From an uncultured Gemmatimonadota bacterium (GTDB lineage: Bacteria > Gemmatimonadota > Gemmatimonadetes > Gemmatimonadales > Gemmatimonadaceae): 64,000 bases of DNA. Of this stretch, positions 53,582 through 60,691 are shown piece after piece; position 1 is the first letter of the stretch, and each line of letters starts with the position of its first letter. The DNA is taken from positions 45,580 through 109,579 of the forward strand of contig CAIVZZ010000002.1 of the NCBI GenBank assembly GCA_903910555.1, in the 5' to 3' direction. Both the position numbers and the translations under genes were made by a program. The notes beneath the pieces were generated by a model. It saw nothing but the letters and a program-made list of their open reading frames with translations, did not search any database and was not told the DNA's origin.

Positions 53582-54832
53582 ATGAAGCTTCGTGATCGAA
53601 CGCTGATTGTCTCACTGTTCTTCGTGACGATCACCGCAGCGCCGAATCGCAGTGCGATCGCGAATCCACCGGCGCGGTGCACAATGTCTTTCGGCGGCGA
53701 ATCCGGGTTCTCCCGTGGAACGCTCGTCGGACTTGGCACCGCGCTTCCGGAGACGGCGCCGGCACCGATCGCCAACAATGCTGCTCTCGACGTTCCGGCG
53801 GATTCCCGGGCGCTCCGTCCGATGGCATCGCGATTCTCGATCACCGATGTTCCGCGCGAGATCGTCGAGACTTTTCGCGCAACTCTCGCGAAGTCGTCTG
53901 GGTTCGTCTGGGTCGTGCCGTGGTTCCGCAACTCCTCGTGCGTCGTCGAAAGCAGCTGGCTCGGAAGTCGCGATCTCAAATCGCCTCACGCTGTGCTCTT
54001 TCTCACTCCACGTCCTGAGAGTCTGTGGGTGAACGGCGAGCCCACGTACGACGCGTTCGATGGGAAGTTCACATCGGGTGCAGTGTGGGAGCGCGATCCG
54101 AAGTCGGAAAATCCGATGTCGCTTCGCGATCTCAGGGTGTTTCTTGCCGTTTATCCGCGCCTCGCCGGATTCACATCGTGGCGCGAGGGGTCGTTTCTTC
54201 AGTGGGCGTTGGCGCACCGAGACTCGGGAAATACGAACGCCCTCAGGGGGCGACTCCAAACCCTCGTGAGCGCGCACGTCACCGACAGTCTTAATAGCTT
54301 GCCGGCACCGCTCGCAGGCGTTTGGAAAGGCGAGGGTGTATTGGCAGGCGGCGATTCGATTCACTTCTGGATGGAACTCTGCGCCGCGCCGCGTCGGTAC
54401 GAATGGGCTGCTCCGCGGTGGGGTCCATACCCGTGGTACTCGGGAGCAGCCGATTTTGACTCGATCCCGATGCCGATGCAATACGGTCTGCCCGTGGAGT
54501 TCGAAACAGCACGCGAGAGCTTGCGTTGCGGCGGCCATGAGTGGCGCGTGGCATTTACTGTCCCGTTCAGCGCGGCGACACCAACAGGCGCAAATGCGTC
54601 ATGGGCGTGGCTCGCGAAGATCGCTCCGGACGCGCGCCGAGCGGAGTTTTACCGCAACGACTCCCTCACAACGGGAAAACTGCGCTCGAACGGCTTTGCC
54701 CCGAACGCGACGCAGATCATGAGCGTGAACGCCGCAGGCAACACGCTCACCGCGAAAATACAGCTGGTGGGCATCCCCGACTCGGTCGAGAGTGGGACGG
54801 TCGCGCGCTGGACCGCGCATCGCGTTCGATAG
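53582..54832 (+). CDS. Secreted protein of unknown function, paralogue 1
   Basis: Protein of 416 residues. ATG at 53582 has a perfect AGGAGGTG 5 bp upstream. A signal peptide (LIVSLFFVTITAAPNRSAIA) precedes ARCTMSFGGESG. The body shares blocks with the next gene: WVVPWFRNSSCVVESSWLG, LFLTPRPESLWVNGEPTYD, MSLRDLRVFLAVYPRLAGFT, SWREGSFLQWALAHRDSGN. Conserved cysteines follow RC and SSC. I recognise no family; likely periplasmic or surface-exposed. The 40-bp overlap with the longest reading of paralogue 2 disappears with the start chosen there. Confidence 0.75.
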   Translation: MKLRDRTLIVSLFFVTITAAPNRSAIANPPARCTMSFGGESGFSRGTLVGLGTALPETAPAPIANNAALDVPADSRALRPMASRFSITDVPREIVETFRATLAKSSGFVWVVPWFRNSSCVVESSWLGSRDLKSPHAVLFLTPRPESLWVNGEPTYDAFDGKFTSGAVWERDPKSENPMSLRDLRVFLAVYPRLAGFTSWREGSFLQWALAHRDSGNTNALRGRLQTLVSAHVTDSLNSLPAPLAGVWKGEGVLAGGDSIHFWMELCAAPRRYEWAAPRWGPYPWYSGAADFDSIPMPMQYGLPVEFETARESLRCGGHEWRVAFTVPFSAATPTGANASWAWLAKIAPDARRAEFYRNDSLTTGKLRSNGFAPNATQIMSVNAAGNTLTAKIQLVGIPDSVESGTVARWTAHRVR

Positions 54833-54851
54833 TGCGTCGCGGAGAATGTGT

Positions 54852-56078
54852 ATGACATTTCGTACGCGACTGCTGGTCAGTTCTGCTTTGATTGCGACGA
54901 CAACTGCTGCGACGCATCGCGCGCCCAATGCGTATGCGGTACCCCGCTGCACGATGCAGATCGTCTACACCGGCGGCGGACCAGCGGCGAACCGTCTCGT
55001 CCTCCTCGCGACTAGCACGCCCGCGACCGAGATCGCGCCTGGCGGACTTGGCGCAGCGCCAGGTCGTGCGGAGGAGACTCCCCTGTGGCGCGAGGTTCGC
55101 GCGTCAAAATTCCAGGTCGCGGACGTCCCGTCGTTCGTCCCGCGCCAGACCGCGGAGATTCTGCGCCGATCACTGGGCGTTTTCTGGGTCGTCCCTTGGT
55201 ATCGCAATACCGCGTGCGCGCTCGAGAGCAGTTGGCTGGGTCAGTCGATGAACCGCGGATTTCGAGCAGTGCTGTTCCTCTCACCCCGACCAGAGAGTCT
55301 CTGGGTGAATGGCGAACCTACGTTCGACTCGTTTGACGATTTCAGCGGGCCACGCGCGATGTGGGAAACCGACGCGACGAATCCGAAGCCAACTTCGCTG
55401 CGGGACCTGAAGATCTTTCTCGCGGTATATCCGCGCCTCTCGGCCTTCTCGCCGTGGCGCGAGGGATCGCTGCTGGCCTGGGGACTCGCGCACCGTGATT
55501 CGGGAAACGTCCCCGGGGTGCGCGAGAGACTTCAGGAACTGATGAGCGCTCACGTTGGCGACAGCCTCAGCGCCGCCGGATTCCCGTTTGCCGGAGACTG
55601 GCAAGCCGAGGGCGCGCTGGCGGATGGAGATTCGCTTCGATTCTGGATGCGCATCGCGAGTCGCCCGGCGCGCTACGTGTGGTCGGGAATGGGGTCCTAT
55701 TACGGAATCGCGCGGTTTGACTCGATCCCGTTGCCGACCAGCTACGACGCCCACGTGGCGTACGCAAAGGACCGCGAGAGTCTGCCTTCGGGTCGCGCGA
55801 ACATGGCTGAGCAGATGGGTCTGCCCTTCAACGCCGTGGACACGCTGCGGAGCTCAGGCTCTTGGGGATTTCTTGCGCGTTTTGCACCTGCGAGTCGCCG
55901 CAGCGCATTGACGTTGCAGGACGCCGCGCAGGGGCTGCCTACCACACTGCTTGGAAAAACGCGGCCAATCTGGCTTAGCCAATCACTGCGGATCAATGCG
56001 CGACGCGACACGATATCTGTCGTGATCACTTCGCGTGACAGCGCGGTCGCCCACTGGACCGCCCGCCGCGTCCCGTAG
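54852..56078 (+). CDS. Secreted protein of unknown function, paralogue 2
   Basis: Protein of 408 residues, ATG at 54852 with GGAG 6 bp upstream. Signal peptide (LLVSSALIATTTAATHRAPN) then PRCTMQIVYTGGG. It shares WVVPWYRNTACALESSWLG, LFLSPRPESLWVNGEPTFD, SLRDLKIFLAVYPRLSAFS and PWREGSLLAWGLAHRDSGN with paralogue 1, in the same order and spacing. The pair arose by tandem duplication and then diverged strongly in the N- and C-terminal parts. Function unknown. It lies 19 bp after paralogue 1. Confidence 0.75.
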   Translation: MTFRTRLLVSSALIATTTAATHRAPNAYAVPRCTMQIVYTGGGPAANRLVLLATSTPATEIAPGGLGAAPGRAEETPLWREVRASKFQVADVPSFVPRQTAEILRRSLGVFWVVPWYRNTACALESSWLGQSMNRGFRAVLFLSPRPESLWVNGEPTFDSFDDFSGPRAMWETDATNPKPTSLRDLKIFLAVYPRLSAFSPWREGSLLAWGLAHRDSGNVPGVRERLQELMSAHVGDSLSAAGFPFAGDWQAEGALADGDSLRFWMRIASRPARYVWSGMGSYYGIARFDSIPLPTSYDAHVAYAKDRESLPSGRANMAEQMGLPFNAVDTLRSSGSWGFLARFAPASRRSALTLQDAAQGLPTTLLGKTRPIWLSQSLRINARRDTISVVITSRDSAVAHWTARRVP

Positions 56079-56098
56079 TTTACTAATTCGTCAACAGA

Positions 56099-56135
56099 GC
56101 ACCGACCAACAGTTAGTAGTTAACAGTTCACGTTG
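56099..56135. repeat. Dispersed intergenic repeat-like motif (copy C)
   Basis: CACCGACCAACAG, then AGTTAACAGTTCACG, fills much of the 70-bp gap between convergent genes and shares words with the aroC leader (19271-19312) and with the arms of the palindrome at 23719-23874. Confidence 0.4.
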
Positions 56136-56148
56136 TGGCAGTTCCAGC

Positions 56149-56943
56149 TCAAATCTTCACCTTGAACCGCCCCAAATCCCCGTCCTTCCGAGTGTACCCA
56201 GCAGGCACCTTCAACTCTGCCTCGCCCACACGATCCGACCCAATCCGCGTCACCTCGAGCACCGTACGCGACTCGCGCCCATTGTCCTCGCGCTCTGTGA
56301 TCACCGTCCGCAGTGGCGTTCCGCGCACCAGCGAGTGCCGCACACTGTCCGCACGCGCCGCGAACTCAACATCCGTCGACGGCAAGAACGTCATCGCCGA
56401 AGAAATAATCTCCATCAACGGATTCCGCGCGAGCCGTAGCGTGGGATCGTAGAAATATTCCATCTCCACCGTCTGACGAACCGGCGTCGTGAAGCCCATC
56501 GCGCCGACTTCCATCGTCCAGTGTTCCGTCACGCGCGCATGCTGCGTCGCGCGACCCGCAATCTTCTCACCGGCGCCGAGTCGCTCGGTTTCGAAATTCG
56601 AATCGCGCAGCTTCATCGTCACGACCTTACCCGCGGCGCGCAGCCCCGTCGACGCGATGTGCGCAAAGTCGTCAGAGTTGAACTCTGTATACGTGCGGTC
56701 ATGCGGCTTCACGATCGTCACCATCTCGCCGTCGGCCGAAACCAGCAGGTATTGCTCATCGCCGTTCCGATCCTGCACGTCGATGCGCGCGCGCCCATTG
56801 CTCACGCGCACCGTGCCGATGATCCCATCCATATCGTGATCGCCCTTGGCCCGGAAATCGTAGCTGTACGTCGACGGCTGCTGCGCGCTGAGTATTCCGG
56901 CGGCGAGCACGAGCGCGGAGAGCGGAAAGAGCGAGCGTCGCAT
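56149..56943 (-). CDS. Secreted protein of unknown function (DUF4412-like)
   Basis: Protein of 264 residues with a signal peptide (RRSLFPLSALVLAAGILSAQ). The beta-rich body runs from YSYDFRAKGDHDMDGIIGTV through YLLVSADGEMVTIVKPHDRT and GAGEKIAGRATQHARVTEHW, resembling outer-membrane lipoprotein-sorting or DUF4412-type folds, in which bound material is tracked by sheet motifs. No catalytic residues recognised. It is convergent with paralogue 2 and divergent from hslU. Confidence 0.65.
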   Translation of the reverse strand: MRRSLFPLSALVLAAGILSAQQPSTYSYDFRAKGDHDMDGIIGTVRVSNGRARIDVQDRNGDEQYLLVSADGEMVTIVKPHDRTYTEFNSDDFAHIASTGLRAAGKVVTMKLRDSNFETERLGAGEKIAGRATQHARVTEHWTMEVGAMGFTTPVRQTVEMEYFYDPTLRLARNPLMEIISSAMTFLPSTDVEFAARADSVRHSLVRGTPLRTVITEREDNGRESRTVLEVTRIGSDRVGEAELKVPAGYTRKDGDLGRFKVKI

Positions 56944-57033
56944 GACACTGCCTCGGCTGAGGTTATTACGGCCCCACGCTTCTTAGTACGGTTTCGCCCT
57001 TCGGAGGGTTTCAGCCGGCATTAGCTTTCATCC

Positions 57034-58470
57034 ATGCCGTCCAACCGCACCGAACAGGCGCTCGCCCGTCTTGCCGACCTCACGCCGCGCAAGATCGTCG
57101 CCGAGCTCGACCGTTATATCGTGGGGCAGGGCGAGGCCAAAAAGGCGATCGCCATCGCGCTCCGCAACCGCTGGCGCCGTCAGCGCACGCCGGAAGCGAT
57201 CCGCGAGGAAATCGCGCCGAACAACATTATTCTGATCGGCCCGACGGGAGTCGGCAAAACAGAGATCGCCCGCCGCCTCGCAAAACTCGCGGGCGCACCG
57301 TTCATAAAAGTCGAAGCCTCGAAGTTCACCGAGGTCGGGTATGTAGGCCGCGATGTTGAGTCGATGGTGCGCGATCTGGTCGAGAGCGCAATCGATATGG
57401 TACGGCATGAACGCGAGACCGAAGTCGAAGATCTCGCCAACGATCGCGTCGACGAACGCATTCTCGATCTGCTCCTTCCGCCTCCGACGGACGCGCAGGT
57501 TGCGCAGGTCGATCCCGCCGAGCGCGTCTTTGTCGCGTCGAGTCAGGGCGCCGTAACTGAAGACGCCGCCGCCGCGCGCGAGCGCCACAAGCGCACGCGC
57601 GACAAACTCAAGCAGCTGATGGTCGATGGCCAGCTCGAGCAGCGCGAGGTCGAAATCGAGGTCACGCAGCAGTCGCCACAGGTTCTCGATCTCATGAGTC
57701 AGCAGGGCGCCGGCGAAGGAATGGGCAACCTCGGCGAAATGCTCTCCGAGCTCATGCCCAAGAAAAAGAAGAAGCGCACGGTAACCGTTGCCGACGCGCG
57801 CAGAATTCTCCTCGACGAAGAGTTCGAGAAGTTAATTAATTTCGACGACGTCGTCACCGATGCGCTCGAGCGCGTCGAGAAACTCGGAATTATTTTTCTC
57901 GATGAGATAGACAAAATCGCCGGTACCCGCGGCGAGGGCGGCGGTCCCGACGTCTCGCGCGAAGGCGTGCAGCGCGATCTCCTGCCGATTGTCGAAGGAA
58001 GCAACGTGCAGACGAAATACGGCATGGTCAAAACCGATCACCTCTTGTTCGTGGCCGCGGGCGCGTTTCATGTGAGCAAGCCGAGCGATTTGATTCCGGA
58101 GCTGCAGGGCCGCTTCCCGATCCGTGTCGAGCTGAAGCCGCTCACCGAAGCCGATTTTGTCCGGATCATGACCGAGCCGGAGAACGCACTCACGAAACAG
58201 TACGCCGCACTGATCGCCGCCGAAGGCGTCGTGCTCACGATCACGGATGACGCCATCGCCGAAATCGCCCGCACCGCCGCGCAGGTGAACTCGCGGATGG
58301 AAAACATCGGCGCGAGGCGGCTGCATACCGTCATGACCACCCTGCTCGAAGATGTGATGTACGAGCTCCCCGACCGCGGGACCGATCCAGTCAACATCGA
58401 CGCGAAGGTTGTGAGGGATCGCCTGAAAGCCATCGCCGAAGACGAGGATCTCAGGAAATACATCCTGTAG
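57034..58470 (+). CDS. hslU: ATP-dependent protease ATPase subunit HslU (ClpY)
   Basis: AAA+ unfoldase of 478 residues that feeds substrates to HslV. N-terminal TPRKIVAELDRYIVGQGEAK, Walker A IILIGPTGVGKTEIARRLAK, the pore motif GYVGRDVESMVRDLV, then the long I-domain (about 120-255), Walker B IIFLDEIDKIAGTRG, the arginine-rich sensor region PELQGRFPIRVELKPL, and the C-terminal EDLRKYIL that inserts into HslV. It is 12 bp before argF and separated from hslV by three genes. Confidence 0.96.
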   Translation: MPSNRTEQALARLADLTPRKIVAELDRYIVGQGEAKKAIAIALRNRWRRQRTPEAIREEIAPNNIILIGPTGVGKTEIARRLAKLAGAPFIKVEASKFTEVGYVGRDVESMVRDLVESAIDMVRHERETEVEDLANDRVDERILDLLLPPPTDAQVAQVDPAERVFVASSQGAVTEDAAAARERHKRTRDKLKQLMVDGQLEQREVEIEVTQQSPQVLDLMSQQGAGEGMGNLGEMLSELMPKKKKKRTVTVADARRILLDEEFEKLINFDDVVTDALERVEKLGIIFLDEIDKIAGTRGEGGGPDVSREGVQRDLLPIVEGSNVQTKYGMVKTDHLLFVAAGAFHVSKPSDLIPELQGRFPIRVELKPLTEADFVRIMTEPENALTKQYAALIAAEGVVLTITDDAIAEIARTAAQVNSRMENIGARRLHTVMTTLLEDVMYELPDRGTDPVNIDAKVVRDRLKAIAEDEDLRKYIL

Positions 58471-58482
58471 CTAGATTCATTA

Positions 58483-59409
58483 ATGACCTCCGGCCAATCC
58501 CACCGAGATTTCCTCGCCATCCCCGATTTCAGCAAGGATGAGCTGACCGGCTTGTTCGCACTCGCCGACCGCATGAAACGCGGCGTGCATGTGCGCAAGC
58601 CGCTGGTGGGCAAAACCATCGCGCTGATTTTCCTTAAGTCCAGCACGCGCACGCGAGTCTCATTTGAAGTCGGCGTCACCCAGCTCGGCGGCCACGCGCT
58701 TTTCCTGAGCGATCGCGATATCCAGCTCGGCCGCGGCGAACCAGTCGCCGACACCGCGCGCGTTCTCTCGCGCATGGTCGATGGCATCATGATCCGCACC
58801 TTTGCGCACGCCGACGTCGACGAGCTCGCCCGCTACGCCGACGTCCCCGTGATCAATGGGCTCACCGATCTTCAGCACCCGTGTCAGGTGCTCGCTGATC
58901 TTCTCACGATCCGTCAGCACCTCGGCACCTTTGACGGCAAGAAAATCGCCTGGATTGGCGACGGCAACAACGTCGCCAATTCCTGGCTCGACGCCGCATA
59001 TCGACTCGGCTTCGATCTCGCCCTCGCCTGTCCCGAAGGCTACGACCCCGACGCGACGCTCCTCGCGCGCGCGCAGAAAAATGCGAACGTCACGCTGCAC
59101 CGCGATCCGCGTGAAGCGGTCGCAGGCGCGCACGCGGTGAACACCGACGTGTGGGCGTCTATGGGGAAGGAAGATGAGCAGCAGGCCCGCCGGAAAGCGT
59201 TCGCAGGATTCACCGTCGATTCGAAGCTGATGAGCGGCGCTGCTGCTGACGCGATTTTTCTGCACTGCCTTCCTGCGCACCGCGGCGAGGAAGTTTCCGC
59301 TGACGTGATCGACGGCCGTCAGAGTGTCGTGTGGGATGAGGCCGAGAACCGACTTCATATTCAGAAGGCGATCATGGCGGTCGTGATTGGGGGCGAGCGG
59401 CTCGGCTAG
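58483..59409 (+). CDS. argF: Ornithine carbamoyltransferase
   Basis: Enzyme of 308 residues forming citrulline from ornithine and carbamoyl phosphate in arginine synthesis. The carbamoyl-phosphate loop is FLKSSTRTRVSFEVG (about 47-61), with HPCQVLADLLT, the ornithine-side DVWASMGKEDE and the catalytic HCLPAHRGEEVSADV. It follows hslU by 12 bp and is probably cotranscribed. The residues fit ornithine rather than acetylornithine transfer, but this is from motifs only. Confidence 0.94.
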   Translation: MTSGQSHRDFLAIPDFSKDELTGLFALADRMKRGVHVRKPLVGKTIALIFLKSSTRTRVSFEVGVTQLGGHALFLSDRDIQLGRGEPVADTARVLSRMVDGIMIRTFAHADVDELARYADVPVINGLTDLQHPCQVLADLLTIRQHLGTFDGKKIAWIGDGNNVANSWLDAAYRLGFDLALACPEGYDPDATLLARAQKNANVTLHRDPREAVAGAHAVNTDVWASMGKEDEQQARRKAFAGFTVDSKLMSGAAADAIFLHCLPAHRGEEVSADVIDGRQSVVWDEAENRLHIQKAIMAVVIGGERLG

Positions 59410-59432
59410 ACGCGGAATTGGGGGACGATCTC

Positions 59433-59870
59433 GTGAGCATACCTACGAAAAGCTGTCCGCAGTGCGGCGCGACATTTGATGACGCCGCGAGCACGTGCGA
59501 AGGTCAGTTCGATAAACTTCTCGCGCTCGATCATTCACGCGTCCAGCCGTGGGGAAGCCGCCACGGTCTCGCGTTCTCTACGTTTGCGATGCAGCACCCC
59601 GAGGGGCGCACGCGTGAGCAGCTCGCCGCGTGCTGGATCATGTTGTATCGCGTGTGGATCAAGGGCGACAACCGCGCGAAGCTTGCGGCCGCGATGCGCG
59701 AGCGTCAGAACTTGCCGCCGGAGGAATGGGGCGTCCCGGCGCTTCCGGCCGCGCCGGCCGCGCAGGCACGGTACACGACGACGATCGCCGATCTCGGCGA
59801 GTTCGACGCCGATACGTACGTGCATAAACTCGAAGAGTGGGGAAGGGCGACGCTGGCAGCGTGGCAGTAA
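59433..59870 (+). CDS. DUF5946-family protein
   Basis: Protein of 145 residues. GTG at 59433 has GGGGGA 7 bp upstream; TTG at 59418 is an alternative. An N-terminal zinc-type pair (KSCPQCGATF, then a third Cys in STCEGQF) is followed by LLALDHSRVQPWGSRHGLAF, FAMQHPEGRT and TIADLGEFDADTYVHKLEEW, the pattern of DUF5946. Function unknown. Its stop overlaps the start of the next gene (TAATG). Confidence 0.75.
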   Translation: MSIPTKSCPQCGATFDDAASTCEGQFDKLLALDHSRVQPWGSRHGLAFSTFAMQHPEGRTREQLAACWIMLYRVWIKGDNRAKLAAAMRERQNLPPEEWGVPALPAAPAAQARYTTTIADLGEFDADTYVHKLEEWGRATLAAWQ

Positions 59871-60691
59871 TGCGCCGCCGCACAGTCCTCATTGCGCTGA
59901 CCATCGCGGCTTCGGCGGCGATCCCGTCCGCGACGCACGCACAAATCCGAAAACTCCGCGTGCTCTCGGTAGACAGCGTGCCGATTGTTTATGCATTTGT
60001 CACCTTCGACGGTGGCGACGGCAAAATCACCGATGACAAGGGCGAAATCAGTCTCGGTACGGGCAAGACCAAAACGTTGACCGTCAATGCGCGCCGCATT
60101 GGATTTCAGCCGTGGTTTGGCAAGCTCACGTTTCCCGATACTGCCGCGGTGCTCACCGTAACTCTCCCGTCCGTCGCCCAGCGTCTCGGCGACGTAATAG
60201 TCACGGGCAGCAGCAGCGCGACGCAGTCGTTGCCGTTGAAAGGCTTTTACGATCGCTGGACGATGCGGCAGAAGGGACTGCTGAGCGCTGTATTCATTTC
60301 TCCGGAAGAAATCGAGTTCCGGCATCCGAACAAGATCACGAACATGCTTAATGGCATCAACGGCGTTTCATTGGTACGCAACGAGAAGGGTGATCAGGTC
60401 GCGGTGGGCAACGACAGTCACTGCCAAATGGCGATCATGCTCGACGGGACGCGCGTCTGCCCGGCCGCGGGGTGCGACGGCGGCACTGGCGGGCCCACCG
60501 GCTTTCTTCGTGGACTTTCGAAGCCGATAATAAACGACGCCAGCGCTGTCATCATCGATCACGTGATCGACGCGGCGAGTGTCGAAGCAATCGAGGTCTA
60601 CCCGCGCGGCGGGAACATGCCGAGCAGTCTCTCGGTATCTGATCAGGCCTGCGGAGTCATCGCGTTCTGGACCGGTAGCCGAAAACCCTAG
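59870..60691 (+). CDS. TonB-plug-like secreted protein without a barrel
   Basis: Protein of 273 residues, ATG at 59870. Signal peptide (TVLIALTIAASAAIPSATHA), then a carboxypeptidase-regulatory-like beta domain (about 25-110, PIVYAFVTFDGGDGKITDDK), then a stretch recalling the TonB-dependent receptor plug (about 135-265, ISPEEIEFRHPNKITNMLNG, SVEAIEVYPRGG). The 22-strand barrel is absent. Four cysteines lie in DSHCQMAIMLDGTRVCPAAG and after. It is convergent with the permease gene, the two stop codons sharing the palindrome CTAG. Confidence 0.65.
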   Translation: MRRRTVLIALTIAASAAIPSATHAQIRKLRVLSVDSVPIVYAFVTFDGGDGKITDDKGEISLGTGKTKTLTVNARRIGFQPWFGKLTFPDTAAVLTVTLPSVAQRLGDVIVTGSSSATQSLPLKGFYDRWTMRQKGLLSAVFISPEEIEFRHPNKITNMLNGINGVSLVRNEKGDQVAVGNDSHCQMAIMLDGTRVCPAAGCDGGTGGPTGFLRGLSKPIINDASAVIIDHVIDAASVEAIEVYPRGGNMPSSLSVSDQACGVIAFWTGSRKP

